From positions 1-64,000 of the forward strand of contig JAHRWZ010000037.1 in NCBI GenBank assembly GCA_019104865.1: a DNA stretch of 64,000 bases. Direction: 5' to 3'. Source of the DNA: Castellaniella sp. GTDB taxonomy: Bacteria > Pseudomonadota > Gammaproteobacteria > Burkholderiales > Burkholderiaceae_B. The notes beneath the pieces are model-generated. The model was not told where the DNA came from. It was given only the letters and a program-made list of their open reading frames with translations, and ran no database searches. Every line of letters starts with the position of its first letter. The stretch's first letter is position 1. The position numbers were made by a program, and so were the translations under genes. Of this stretch, positions 54,290 through 63,515 are shown piece after piece.

Positions 54290-54841
54290 TCAGATTTTTT
54301 CGCCGCGCCGCTTCTTGCCAGCGAGGACGATTTGTTCGGCGACAGTGAGCTGCGCGCCGGTGGCACCAGAACCGGGGTTCGGTGTCGCGACGCCTGCCAT
54401 GCGATCAGCCAGATTACGGGACCTGGGAGCATCGGCGCGCGAGGCGTCGATGGCGGCAATCGCCGTTTTCGCGGACATATCAGTATCGAAGGCGAAAATC
54501 CCAGCCTGGCGCACAGCGCCTACACTGATGCCGTGGGCAATGATTCGAGAGCAACGCTGACGCTCAGCATGAACGGCGCGCTTGGTCGTCTTTTCATCGT
54601 CCTCGTCGTCGCCCTTCTTGTCGTTCTCGGATTCGCCCTTTTTGCCGCGCAGATCGGTGTCCTCGGTCTCTTCGACGTCGAGATCATCGTCATCGTCGTC
54701 CTCCGCGGATTTCACGCGCTTGGCATAGTCCTCGTCGGACTCATCGGGACGCTGCTTGCGCTCGTCGTCCTCATTTTCTTCGGCACGCGCACGGCCAAGC
54801 AGCGATGCAAAGGGCGCCGTAAAAGCTTTTTTCACGCTCAT
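54290..54841 (-). CDS. acidic capsid scaffold-like protein
   Basis: A 183-aa protein with a highly acidic middle (runs of Asp and Glu around residues 20-85) and a C-terminal helical part, CSRIIAHGISVGAVRQAGIF then AKTAIAAIDAS. That end resembles the scaffold portion found at the C-terminus of many S49 capsid proteases. Here it is a separate gene right after the protease. ATG at 54841 preferred to 54856. Confidence 0.7.
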   Translation of the reverse strand: MSVKKAFTAPFASLLGRARAEENEDDERKQRPDESDEDYAKRVKSAEDDDDDDLDVEETEDTDLRGKKGESENDKKGDDEDDEKTTKRAVHAERQRCSRIIAHGISVGAVRQAGIFAFDTDMSAKTAIAAIDASRADAPRSRNLADRMAGVATPNPGSGATGAQLTVAEQIVLAGKKRRGEKI

Positions 54842-54862
54842 AGTGATTACTCTCACAGTTGG

Positions 54863-55750
54863 TTATTTGCCCAGCTCATCTAGCAAGGCCATGAAAGCGG
54901 CATCGGGTGCCATGACAGCATCCGCGAGACCGCGGCTGACTGCGGCCGCGCCCATATAGCAGGCGGCCTGCGTATCGCGCACGGACTGTGCGCCGATATT
55001 CCGGTTGCGGGCGACGGTCTGTACGAACAGCTCGCCCGTCGTGTTGATCTCCTCCTGCGCGGCAGCCAGTGCCTCGGGAGACAGCGGTATTTCAGGGTGG
55101 CCGTCGGCCTTGCGATCGCCGTAGGTGATGAACGTCACCGCGATCCCCGCTGACGTGAGCGCCTTGGACCAGTCCATGTGCATCAAGATGACGCCAATGG
55201 AGCCGGCCCCGCCCGTGCGCGGCACGATCACGCGATCAGCTGCGCTCGCGATGGCGTAGGCCGCCGAATATGCACCTTCCGTGAGGATCGCCCAGATCGG
55301 TTTGTCACCGCGCAGACCGTAGATGGTGTCCACCAGGTCAAAACAGCCGGCAACCTCGCCACCCGGCGAGTCCACGTCCAGCACGATCGCCTGCACGGCG
55401 GGATCCGCGTGGGCGCACAGAATCGACTGCCGCAGCCCGTCATACCCCGTCATGCCAGAGTACGGGCGCAGCGTGCCGAGTTTTTGCACGAGCGTGCCGC
55501 GTACCTGGATCATGGCAACAGGTGTGTCGCCCACCATGTCGTAGCCAAAATCGCGGATGGTGGGGCCCGGTTTCGTGAAATCGTCGTCCCACTCGTCCAT
55601 TGCCATCGGGTTCAAGATCCGGCCATCGGCGCGGGTGATGTGGCTCACACCCAGACGCTCGGAGAGCGCCGCCATGATGACCTCGGCTTTTTCTGCGCGA
55701 ATCGCGAGCGGCACATTGAAGAGGCGTTGCGCGAGATGGGCAAACTGCAT
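54863..55750 (-). CDS. S49 family capsid maturation protease (lambda C-like)
   Basis: A 295-aa SppA-type peptidase. Blocks: AIVLDVDSPGGEVAGCFDL, the nucleophile region EGAYSAAYAIASAAD (Ser162), GGAGSIGVILMHMDWSKAL, and FITYGDRKADGHPEIPLS, with the catalytic Lys at about 214. It processes the scaffold and perhaps the portal during head assembly. Confidence 0.93.
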   Translation of the reverse strand: MQFAHLAQRLFNVPLAIRAEKAEVIMAALSERLGVSHITRADGRILNPMAMDEWDDDFTKPGPTIRDFGYDMVGDTPVAMIQVRGTLVQKLGTLRPYSGMTGYDGLRQSILCAHADPAVQAIVLDVDSPGGEVAGCFDLVDTIYGLRGDKPIWAILTEGAYSAAYAIASAADRVIVPRTGGAGSIGVILMHMDWSKALTSAGIAVTFITYGDRKADGHPEIPLSPEALAAAQEEINTTGELFVQTVARNRNIGAQSVRDTQAACYMGAAAVSRGLADAVMAPDAAFMALLDELGK

Positions 55751-57376
55751 TTACTGTTCCTCCGGGGTCTTTGCGGCTTCTTTGGCATCGATCCCCTGCA
55801 AGGCTGCAGGGATTGGCAGACCCAGCTTGCGATAACGCTCGATTTCGATGGCACGCCGATCGGCCACATCACGCCAGTCCGCGCCCGAGATTTCCGCGCA
55901 TTCGTCTTCGAGCGAGGACATGCCACCGTCGATTCCAAGGAGTGCCCCCTGGCGCTCCTTCACGATGTCCACCAGACCGCGACCTGGCCCCATCCATTTC
56001 GCACGAGCGTAGGCGGCGCGCGCCTCGACGAAATCAGGGGCCCCCGCGGGCAGCGGATAATCGTCGATGTCCATCGACTCCTCGAGCCACGCGCCAAAAA
56101 TCGGCTGAGCTTGGCCGGTGGCAAAGCCAGTCCTGCGGCGAGAAAATGTCTTCCAGGCTTCGAGCATGGCTGATCGGTAGGCGCTGTAATTCACCTCGGC
56201 CCAGTTTTGACTGATCTGTTGGGCAGCAAGCCCCGTGCCTGCCGAAAAATGCCGCAGCATCGCCGATTCGAACGCGGCGAAGTTGCTCGACGGCCGGGTC
56301 GGAGCCACCGTACCGATGGTTTCGCCCGGGTACAGGTGCGTCATGCCCACATCACCCAGGCGCGTGTGACGTTCCTCGTGATATGCGGAGCGCTCCTGTT
56401 GGTAGGCGCTCACCTTGTCGGAGCCCTGCAATGCCTCTTCAACGAGTTCCGAGTCGAAAGGGCTTTGGATGAAGGCCGCGAAAAATGCGTTAACGATCGC
56501 CGCGTCCAGCTCGGTCCCGTCATATTTGATGAGCATTTTGAAGCGCTGCATGACCGGCGTGAGAAAGCCGATACCGCGGTGCTGGGCTGCCCGGTCGTGG
56601 TCGAAATGATGCACGATAATTGGCCGGCCCCATGCGGTTTCGCGGGGAATGCGGTCCCACTCCACAGATTTCGCGGCACTGAACCAATCGCCCTGATGCG
56701 CGCGCCGAATGTGGTAAGCGATCGGCACGCCATAGCTATCCACCTCCACACCGCCGCGCATCGCCTGCTGATCGAATCGCAGCTGCGGGTTTGAGAGCCG
56801 GTCAGGATCGATCACCTGAACAGCTGTCGCGTATTTCGCGCGACCCACGCCGATGCGATTGGGCAGCCAGTGCAACATCGTGAGTGAATCGCCATCAATC
56901 AGTTGATGCCGAAACGCGAGCTGCATCATCTGCGGAAATGTCAGCACCCGCTCAGAATTGCAGTAAAAACCCGGGTCATTGGCCCAAGTGCGCCAGTGCG
57001 ACTCCACGCACTGTCCGAACTCGTCGGCCCACACATGATCGAATGCCGTATTCCCCGTGGCGACCTGCAGCCACCGATAATCAGGCTTGGAGACCGGATG
57101 GAAATTCGCGCCGATGACGTTATCGACCGTGCGCATGACCGCGGCCGTGGCCCATCCGTCGTTGCGGATGAGGTCCCGAGCTCGCGCCGCGAGCCGGTCG
57201 CGATACATGTTGATCTCACCATCGGGAGACCACAGGTACGGCATCCAGTCGCGGACGTGGCCGCCATACAGATCCGCGGCGTCATAGGGCGCGCCGCCAC
57301 CAGGGGCGAGCATCGAGCCGCGACGCGGCGCGATCGGCAGGCCGTTCGCCCCGAGGATGGTTACGGGATTTTCCAT
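55751..57376 (-). CDS. portal protein, lambda gpB family
   Basis: A 541-aa portal protein. Family blocks: MYRDRLAARARDLIRNDGWA, HWRTWANDPGFYCNSERVLT, IVHHFDHDRAAQHRGIGFLT and NWAEVNYSAYRSAMLEAWKT. It overlaps the gpW-like gene by one base (TAATG) and starts with the ATG at 57376. Confidence 0.93.
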   Translation of the reverse strand: MENPVTILGANGLPIAPRRGSMLAPGGGAPYDAADLYGGHVRDWMPYLWSPDGEINMYRDRLAARARDLIRNDGWATAAVMRTVDNVIGANFHPVSKPDYRWLQVATGNTAFDHVWADEFGQCVESHWRTWANDPGFYCNSERVLTFPQMMQLAFRHQLIDGDSLTMLHWLPNRIGVGRAKYATAVQVIDPDRLSNPQLRFDQQAMRGGVEVDSYGVPIAYHIRRAHQGDWFSAAKSVEWDRIPRETAWGRPIIVHHFDHDRAAQHRGIGFLTPVMQRFKMLIKYDGTELDAAIVNAFFAAFIQSPFDSELVEEALQGSDKVSAYQQERSAYHEERHTRLGDVGMTHLYPGETIGTVAPTRPSSNFAAFESAMLRHFSAGTGLAAQQISQNWAEVNYSAYRSAMLEAWKTFSRRRTGFATGQAQPIFGAWLEESMDIDDYPLPAGAPDFVEARAAYARAKWMGPGRGLVDIVKERQGALLGIDGGMSSLEDECAEISGADWRDVADRRAIEIERYRKLGLPIPAALQGIDAKEAAKTPEEQ

Positions 57377-57624
57377 TACCGCATCACAAAACTGATCTGG
57401 CGACGCGCGCGACACACGATGCCGAGCTTCTGTTGGATGAGCGTGATTTCGCCCAAGAGCCGACTGAGATCCGTTGCGCGGTACGAAACCGTGCGCGAGC
57501 CGTCGGATTGCATGTAGCTCGCAGACGCTACCTGAGTGCCCTGCAGCAGCTGACCATAGGCGGTTTGCAGGGCAACCAGGCGCGCCTGCAAATCCGACTG
57601 GCTCATTCCGTCGTAGACACTCAT
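57376..57624 (-). CDS. gpW family head-tail joining protein
   Basis: An 82-aa protein: DLQARLVALQTAYGQLLQGT, then YRATDLSRLLGEITLIQQKL, the helix-strand-helix pattern of gpW. It sits between terminase and portal, as in lambda. The ATG at 57624 replaces a longer frame that overlaps terminase. Confidence 0.88.
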   Translation of the reverse strand: MSVYDGMSQSDLQARLVALQTAYGQLLQGTQVASASYMQSDGSRTVSYRATDLSRLLGEITLIQQKLGIVCRARRQISFVMR

Positions 57625-57640
57625 CGAAAATCCTTGATCG

Positions 57641-59788
57641 TTACGCGAGCTGGCGCACGCGCGATTGTTTGGTCTGTTCGCCCAGCACTTTGATGCTTGG
57701 GCCCTGCGCAACAGGCGCTGGCGGCTCGTCGTCATCGGCTGGCGCCGTGCCGTGCAGCACTTGCGCCACATCGTCGACTGTTCGGTTCAGCCGCAACCCA
57801 AAATGCACCAGGGCGCACAGGGCCGCATACGCGTACACACGGCAATCCAACGCCTCATTGGCGTGACCGCCGGGCAGCTCCCATACGCGGTATTTGTGGC
57901 CAGATGCCTCTTTCACGACGATGCGTTCCGAGGTGAGCTGAGCGTAATAGCCGATGTCGCGATCAGCCGGAAAATGCATGTAGCCTGGGCCTGGCCCTTC
58001 CTTGGCCAGGCGATTTCTGATCGTGTCCTTCGCTGAATTCACGCCGATGATGGTGGGTCGATAGGTCGCTTTGTGGCGACGACTGGGGACCTTCGTAGGC
58101 CACACCGGGGAGCGCTGACCGCTTCTGGCACTTTCACCCTTGATCGCGTACACCTTGCGTCCGAGACGCGCTTTCGCAAACGCGTAGACCATCTGAGTGT
58201 GATGTCCGCCCGAGTCCACACACGCGGCAGATACCACATAGGCGCGCCCGTCATGCCGGTACCAGGGTTTCAAGAGGTATGCGTCCACGCGGGCCCAGAG
58301 TTCTGGTGTTTCGGGATCTCCCTCAAACACCTCGTAATCGATGGACCAACTCTCTTCATCGCGACCCCAGCCCACCAACTCAAGCTCTACGCGATCGTCC
58401 TGCACATCGATGCCGGCCGTGAGTACGCCCACGCCGAACGGGATGGGCGCCGGCCACAATTCACCGCGGGCGGCCAGAACCTCCAGGTTCAGATCCTTGC
58501 CGCTGTGGGGCCGGTACGGCAGCCCCATTTGAGTGTTCCACCAGGTCTGTTTCAAATCCTCATCGTTTTTCGCTGCGAGCCACTTGCGCGCGATGTCAGC
58601 GGGTTTGTCCTTCGACCACGGTGAATAGAGTTTGCTCGCCTGAAACCCAGCGTGCACGTTGTCCACCGCAAGTTTTCCGCAGTCCGGGCACTTGGCGCGA
58701 TAGACCGCATGACGATCGCTTTCCGACCACTCCCACACCGCGTCAACGCCAGCAGCACCACCGTTTTCAGGGTGCTTCGCATCGTCATCACGCCATGCAT
58801 GGTCGTACGCCTCAAGTGGCACGTGACGGTGGCCGCAGCAGGTAAATGCTCGCGTCTGGTGCCAGCGCACGGTCTGCAACGCTTTCAGACGGTCGCCTTC
58901 GGACCAGCCCAGACCACAGGCCTCGCAGAAGATGCGCGCGGTCTTCGGGAAGTGTTCAACCACTTCCCCTTTTTCGTTCTTGCGCTTTTCCCAGTTGACA
59001 TGCTTGAAGAAGTCCAGGAACTGTCTGTGCCCGCAGCCCGGACACTCTACCGAGGCCCGGCGCTGGTCGGAATCCAGATAACTCTTTTCGATGCGGCTTT
59101 CATCTTGCACCGTGGGCGAGCAAGCCCTCACAGATAGCCAATTCGCGCCAAAACTCGCCGTGCGCTCTTCAGCCAGTGCGATCGGGTCGCCCTCGCGCGT
59201 GATGGGGTACTTGTCCACCTCGTCAGCGAGAATTACGCGCACGGGCCGGCGCGCCAGATTGTCCGGACTGCCCGCGCCGGCCAGCGCCAGGAATCCCCCC
59301 GGAAACGACTTGAAAAGAAGCGTCTCGTCGGCGTTGCGGGTCTTCCGTGTGCCGATCAGCTCACGCAGCGCGGGCGTGACACGCACCAGCGGACTGATAC
59401 GTTCCTTGCTGAACTGCTCGGCGGCGTCTTCCTTGGGCTGCAACAGCAGTATCGGGCATGGGTCCAGATGCGCCAGATATCCGAAAACGTTTTCCAGCAG
59501 CGCCGTTTTGAGCATCTGCGTACTCACCATTACCGTGATGACGTGCACGCCCGGCTCTGTGACCGCCAGCATGGGGCCTCGCGCAACCTCAACGGTGCTC
59601 GTGGACCAGTTACCTGATGTGCTGCCGGCCTCTTTCGCGAGCTTACGGTATCGGTCCGCCCATTCCGGAACACTAATGCGCGGGGGCGGCGTCCAAGCCT
59701 GGTGAATCGCGGCGATGAGCCTACTGAGTTTCCCCGCTTGAGACCCCGGATTCGGGCTCCCCGAGTTGTTCGATTTGTTTGTGGACAT
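57641..59788 (-). CDS. terminase large subunit, GpA family
   Basis: A 715-aa terminase ATPase/nuclease. The N-terminal ISVPEWADRYRKLAKEAGST, the ATPase acidic motif PVRVILADEVDKYP (Walker B) and the nuclease part FGVGVLTAGIDVQDDRVELE, WSIDYEVFEGDP are present. Two or three CxxC zinc-like pairs (CPGCGHRQF, FCEACGLGW, CPDCGKLAVD) lie between the domains as in lambda gpA. It overlaps the small subunit gene by 68 bases, so a slightly later start is possible. Confidence 0.93.
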   Translation of the reverse strand: MSTNKSNNSGSPNPGSQAGKLSRLIAAIHQAWTPPPRISVPEWADRYRKLAKEAGSTSGNWSTSTVEVARGPMLAVTEPGVHVITVMVSTQMLKTALLENVFGYLAHLDPCPILLLQPKEDAAEQFSKERISPLVRVTPALRELIGTRKTRNADETLLFKSFPGGFLALAGAGSPDNLARRPVRVILADEVDKYPITREGDPIALAEERTASFGANWLSVRACSPTVQDESRIEKSYLDSDQRRASVECPGCGHRQFLDFFKHVNWEKRKNEKGEVVEHFPKTARIFCEACGLGWSEGDRLKALQTVRWHQTRAFTCCGHRHVPLEAYDHAWRDDDAKHPENGGAAGVDAVWEWSESDRHAVYRAKCPDCGKLAVDNVHAGFQASKLYSPWSKDKPADIARKWLAAKNDEDLKQTWWNTQMGLPYRPHSGKDLNLEVLAARGELWPAPIPFGVGVLTAGIDVQDDRVELELVGWGRDEESWSIDYEVFEGDPETPELWARVDAYLLKPWYRHDGRAYVVSAACVDSGGHHTQMVYAFAKARLGRKVYAIKGESARSGQRSPVWPTKVPSRRHKATYRPTIIGVNSAKDTIRNRLAKEGPGPGYMHFPADRDIGYYAQLTSERIVVKEASGHKYRVWELPGGHANEALDCRVYAYAALCALVHFGLRLNRTVDDVAQVLHGTAPADDDEPPAPVAQGPSIKVLGEQTKQSRVRQLA

Positions 59789-60323
59789 GCGCTGTCAGTA
59801 GTTCCGTCACCCGATCGGCCTCATCGATTCCCAGATCGGCGGCGAGGATGGGACCCACCTTCACAGGCCAGTTCAGCCACGAGTCACGCTGCGCACGAAA
59901 CGCATTGAAAAATGCTTGTTCCGCCGCTGCCAGTTCAATAAGTGACCCAGATTTCTGTTCATACTCCAGCTGCTTGAGCAGCGCGTTGAAGTTCTCTTTG
60001 ATGCGGATCGCTTCATTCAAATCATTCGATGCGCCCATCGCCATGACGAGCTTCGCCGCGGCCTCGGACGGCGTGTCGTCTTCTTCAACGACAGCGCGCG
60101 GGGTGCGGACATTTGGCGCGGACACTTCTGATATGTCCGCACGGACGACCGCCGCCCTGCTCGATCTGATGGGCTTGCGCCAGCCAGACGAGGCGAGAGC
60201 TGGATCCAGTTTGCCATCCGCGTCCAGCTTGAGTTTGCCTGACGCGACGGCGCGGCGAACCTGCTTTTCATCGCAGCCGGCGAGCTTGGCAAATTCGCGC
60301 TGGGTGACATGGGATGCGGACAC
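59721..60323 (-). CDS. terminase small subunit-like protein
   Basis: A 200-aa protein. N-terminal HTH: SHVTQREFAKLAGCDEKQVR RAV; middle AIRIKENFNALLKQLEYEQK; end ADLGIDEADRVTELLTAHVH. This is the DNA-recognition subunit type that precedes a GpA terminase in many prophages. Confidence 0.8.
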   Translation of the reverse strand: MSASHVTQREFAKLAGCDEKQVRRAVASGKLKLDADGKLDPALASSGWRKPIRSSRAAVVRADISEVSAPNVRTPRAVVEEDDTPSEAAAKLVMAMGASNDLNEAIRIKENFNALLKQLEYEQKSGSLIELAAAEQAFFNAFRAQRDSWLNWPVKVGPILAADLGIDEADRVTELLTAHVHKQIEQLGEPESGVSSGETQ

Positions 60324-60428
60324 TTTTCAATACCTATAGCTGGTCAAAAAACGCGGCGCGCAATGCCCGCGTTTCTTACCCCCCAGGGAAGGACCCATTC
60401 GCCTACCATCGTCGTCCATCTCCTGAGA

Positions 60429-61142
60429 TCATCGCGCCGTTCGGATCGCCTCATCGAATGCGACTTCGAAATCGCGCTGGAAATTCTGTGCCACGGTGCG
60501 CTGTGCCACATCGATGAATCCCAGGTGCTGCTTGACCGGCAATGCGTCACCAAACCGGATGAGGAGCTTCAATTTGCCCGTGGTATTGGCACCGCGTGGC
60601 ACTACTGTGCCGTGCTTGCCACGCAACAGCTTCTGGCGTTGTCGTACTGTCATGCCCTTGCCTATCGCGGCGTCATTGCCGCGCAGCATGGGCCGCTGCC
60701 ACACTCCGTTGATCGTCTCGCCGTTCTTGAGCGTCACCGGGCCAATGAATACCCCGGGCTTGGCTTTCAGGCGCGCAAGCGCGGCCTTTGGGAGATTCCC
60801 GTACTGGTTAAGTTTGATGTCTTTCGGATTGAGCAGCGCACGACTATTGAGCTTGTGCGTGCCGCCATCCTCATAGGGCTGCAAGTACGAAGCGGCGATG
60901 TCTTTCACATAGACCGTGGCGACAGGCGCTGATTTACGGGCCTTCGTGAGACCGATCGACTTTTGGGTGAACGGTGTCGGGTTGTTGAATGTTTTCAGGA
61001 TATTCTGTGTTTCGGCTTCCTGCACGCGCTGGGCAGTTTTGTTGATCGCCTGCACCATCGCGAAAGGCAGCTGCTTGCGCACCAACGCATCCATCCGACG
61101 CCGCACATCCTCGATGTTCGATGTGATCCGGATGTCGACCAT
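60429..61142 (-). CDS. phage protein, minor tail protein Z-like
   Basis: About 237 aa from the ATG at 61142; an ATG at 61199 would add 19 residues and neither start has a strong ribosome binding site. The N-terminal part LPFAMVQAINKTAQRVQEAE, then FTQKSIGLTKARKSAPVATV and YLQPYEDGGTHK recalls the GpZ family of tail proteins. Its place ahead of the terminase genes is unusual for a tail protein. Confidence 0.55.
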   Translation of the reverse strand: MVDIRITSNIEDVRRRMDALVRKQLPFAMVQAINKTAQRVQEAETQNILKTFNNPTPFTQKSIGLTKARKSAPVATVYVKDIAASYLQPYEDGGTHKLNSRALLNPKDIKLNQYGNLPKAALARLKAKPGVFIGPVTLKNGETINGVWQRPMLRGNDAAIGKGMTVRQRQKLLRGKHGTVVPRGANTTGKLKLLIRFGDALPVKQHLGFIDVAQRTVAQNFQRDFEVAFDEAIRTAR

Positions 61143-61210
61143 GAGCGATTCCAGGCAGATAATGCGTAAGGGGTGCAGAACTTCAGTTTTCTCAAACATC
61201 AAGGTGAATC

Positions 61211-62002
61211 ATGCGCAACACGCTAATCGCGGCCACGCTCGCAATTCTTCTCTGTTCTGGAGCGGCCGAGGCAACGAATGAACCACCCAGCGACTCCATC
61301 CAGAGCGCGACAGCACAACAGCTGTACTCCGATTACCAGAAAAACGAGGTTGCCGCGGACCTGCAATACAAGGGCAAGCTAGTTCGCGTGTCCGGCTCAA
61401 TTTCTCGCATTGGAGTGGACGTGCTCGGGGATCCGTTCGTGGTTCTCGCCGTCTCTACTCAGTTCTCGGGCGTGCAGCTAGTATTCGACAAAGAGTGGAC
61501 GAAAGAACTCGCCAAGCTGCACGTGCGCGATCAGATCAATGCGCAGCTCTGCGTGGGCGCGGGGATGGTGGTCGAAAACCCCATTCTGAATTGTTCTCTC
61601 CCCGCGATTAGGGGCGTGCAGGTTGCCGCGAATGCATCAGCGCAGAACGATCAGTATGCAGACGATAGCCTCATGTCATCGAACGCCGTTTCAATCACGG
61701 AGGGTCAGTGCAGGACGTCGACGATTCTGAAAATCTCGCATCGCCTCGAATCGAATGGGGCGCCGATGGTGGGGTCCGGATCCGCCGTAAACCTTGCAAA
61801 CGGCCTTTACCTCGTATCCTACGAGGAATCGAAAATCATCCAGGATTCGAAAATCGGAGACCCAGTCATCGCGTGCATGGTGCAGACCGAGAAAAGCTGT
61901 CCCGCGAACAGGCCATCATCCGATGGATATGTACTCATCAACACCCGGACTCACGGATTCTGGTCTGCAAGCACATCGGAGCACAGCTGCCGAGGTGCGT
62001 GA
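61211..62002 (+). CDS. secreted OB-fold (tRNA_anti-like) protein, possible moron
   Basis: A 263-aa protein with a signal peptide (MRNTLIAATLAILLCSGAAEA, cleavage near residue 20). It then shows an OB-fold of the tRNA_anti-like type: ATAQQLYSDYQKNEVAADLQ, YKGKLVRVSGSISRI and VQLVFDKEWTKELAKLHVRD. The C-terminal 120 residues are unassigned and contain a few cysteines. It is the only clear gene on the plus strand within the prophage, so it probably has its own promoter and is expressed from the lysogen. Function unknown. Confidence 0.8.
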   Translation: MRNTLIAATLAILLCSGAAEATNEPPSDSIQSATAQQLYSDYQKNEVAADLQYKGKLVRVSGSISRIGVDVLGDPFVVLAVSTQFSGVQLVFDKEWTKELAKLHVRDQINAQLCVGAGMVVENPILNCSLPAIRGVQVAANASAQNDQYADDSLMSSNAVSITEGQCRTSTILKISHRLESNGAPMVGSGSAVNLANGLYLVSYEESKIIQDSKIGDPVIACMVQTEKSCPANRPSSDGYVLINTRTHGFWSASTSEHSCRGA

Positions 62003-62165
62003 TCGACTATACGCAATAAGCCACGCCCCGCGAATCTCTCGACTCAGCGGGGCGCGAAAGATCCCAGGTAGCGGGATCGAGGGGACACGGAAAATCTATC
62101 GCCCGACGATCAGCCCGGGCGGCCTGCAATGCAGGACTTGCGCCGCACCCACAAGGGGCCGGAAA

Positions 62166-62375
62166 TCAATCAACGATGACAGTATTGCCGCCACCCGGGC
62201 GCTCCAGCTTGGCCTGCAGTTCCGCCTGCAATCTGCCGATGGACCACACCAGGGCCAGCGCGGCTGTGTCGCGGCACGTTCCGTCATCTGAACTGAATCC
62301 GCCGATTTCGATCTGGCCGTCAGTCACGAGTACCGTGCCGGTCTTGGTCAGCCTGCAGGGGTCGCCATCCAGCAT
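62166..62375 (-). CDS. small phage protein
   Basis: A 69-aa protein with GGAG 7 bases before the ATG. It reads MLDGDPCRLTKTGTVLVTDG and later DTAALALVWSIGRLQAELQA. No family name known to me; the ribosome binding site and composition support it. Confidence 0.65.
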   Translation of the reverse strand: MLDGDPCRLTKTGTVLVTDGQIEIGGFSSDDGTCRDTAALALVWSIGRLQAELQAKLERPGGGNTVIVD

Positions 62376-62388
62376 GGAAGCTCCAATG

Positions 62389-62415
62389 AAAAAGGCCCCG
62401 CGATTGCGAGGCCTT
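62389..62415 (-). terminator. intrinsic terminator upstream of the small phage gene
   Basis: A 10-base stem (AAGGCCTCGC against GCGGGGCCTT on the minus strand, one G-T pair, loop AATC), followed by a T-run. It follows the winged-helix gene by 9 bases. Confidence 0.75.
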
Positions 62416-62423
62416 ACGTTTCT

Positions 62424-62717
62424 TCAGGGCGTAAGAGCCCTGCACGTATGATACGGTTCTTGATGCGGTTTTGCACAACTTGATGTTACGGTTTTCCACC
62501 AATACTCGGCATTCGCTCCGTTTCGTGTGTTGCCGCGTGTGCTTTCGACCTGGCCAGACTCTTCCAACTGGCGCAAGACCCGGTGAACCCCGATCCTGAT
62601 CGAGGCGCGTTGCCTGGGGGCGGCGGTAGGCGCCACGTGGTTCACGATGTGGCGAACGTTGAATCTGACGCCCGGCAGCGCCCCAAGCAGACCGATCACC
62701 TCATGCGCATACTTCAT
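62424..62717 (-). CDS. small winged-helix-like phage protein
   Basis: A 97-aa protein from the ATG at 62717. The part EVIGLLGALPGVRFNVRHIV, SIRIGVHRVLRQLEESGQVE and AEYWWK resembles a winged helix with a wing and terminal strand. It overlaps the upstream gene by 17 bases. Probably a regulator; function unknown. Confidence 0.6.
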   Translation of the reverse strand: MKYAHEVIGLLGALPGVRFNVRHIVNHVAPTAAPRQRASIRIGVHRVLRQLEESGQVESTRGNTRNGANAEYWWKTVTSSCAKPHQEPYHTCRALTP

Positions 62718-63162
62718 CGGCCTCAAACTCCTTGAAAATCTCGATCTTGAATTCATCCAGGGCCGCCAGATACAGGTCCCTGGTGATCTTCAGGTCGACC
62801 CGGGCGCGCTGCCGGCGGCTGTTTCCGATCCGAACCCATGCCGGCCGCATTTCGCCCTCGTGCATTTCCATGTGGCGCTCCCACTGGTCATAGCGGGACC
62901 GATGCGTGTATTCGTACTGCAGCACCCGGCGGGTGAGTTGCGGCATGCGGTCGAAGATGACCTGCACCCGGGCGGCCCGCTCGGCATTGAAGATGATCTT
63001 GGGCGGAAGGTCGTCAGGCTCAGATTCCCAGTCCGGAGCCCTCCAGCCGCGCTCAGCGGAATAGCAGCGGCTCGGCTCCCTGGGTTCCGGCGATTCGCCA
63101 GCCCAACACCAGGCGATCCAGTTCTCGATCTCGGATCGGACGAATGACGGATATTCCATCAC
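62701..63162 (-). CDS. hypothetical phage protein, possibly late-gene (antitermination-type) regulator
   Basis: A 153-aa protein: RSEIENWIAWCWAGESPEPR, FNAERAARVQVIFDRMPQLT, RRVLQYEYTHRSRY and a C-terminal helix. Helical proteins of this outline, at the end of the early region, are often Q-like or sigma-like late regulators, but I see no diagnostic motif. Next gene overlaps by ATGA. Confidence 0.5.
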   Translation of the reverse strand: MMEYPSFVRSEIENWIAWCWAGESPEPREPSRCYSAERGWRAPDWESEPDDLPPKIIFNAERAARVQVIFDRMPQLTRRVLQYEYTHRSRYDQWERHMEMHEGEMRPAWVRIGNSRRQRARVDLKITRDLYLAALDEFKIEIFKEFEADEVCA

Positions 63163-63515
63163 CCCTCCTTACCGATGTAATCAGCGTTCCCCTGTCGCCA
63201 GAAAACACCCCTCCCATCACACGGCATGCTGACCTGGGTGGGCAGCGCGTCAATCTCAGCCTGGCGCGGGTGCGGGCGCACCACCAGTTGACTGGATTTC
63301 GTCATCTGCCGCGGTGTGGCTCTGTGACGCTCAGTTCCAGACAGGAACCTGCGAAACAGCGCGTCGTCTGATTCGCCGGGGCCCGGGGTGTAGCCAGCCT
63401 GCAGCAGCGCAGCCATTACCCGGCCACGCGACAGCGCACCGGAGAACATCGTCGCAAGGCCGACGGCGACAATGCGTCGCTCAACCTGCCTGCGAATTTC
63501 TGTTTTTCTGTTCAT
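63159..63515 (-). CDS. hypothetical phage protein
   Basis: A 118-aa protein from the ATG at 63515, overlapping the VRR-NUC gene stop by one base. Basic helix KTEIRRQVERRIVAVGLATM, then a HTH-like ALSRGRVMAALLQAGYTPGP. Family unknown. Confidence 0.55.
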   Translation of the reverse strand: MNRKTEIRRQVERRIVAVGLATMFSGALSRGRVMAALLQAGYTPGPGESDDALFRRFLSGTERHRATPRQMTKSSQLVVRPHPRQAEIDALPTQVSMPCDGRGVFWRQGNADYIGKEG

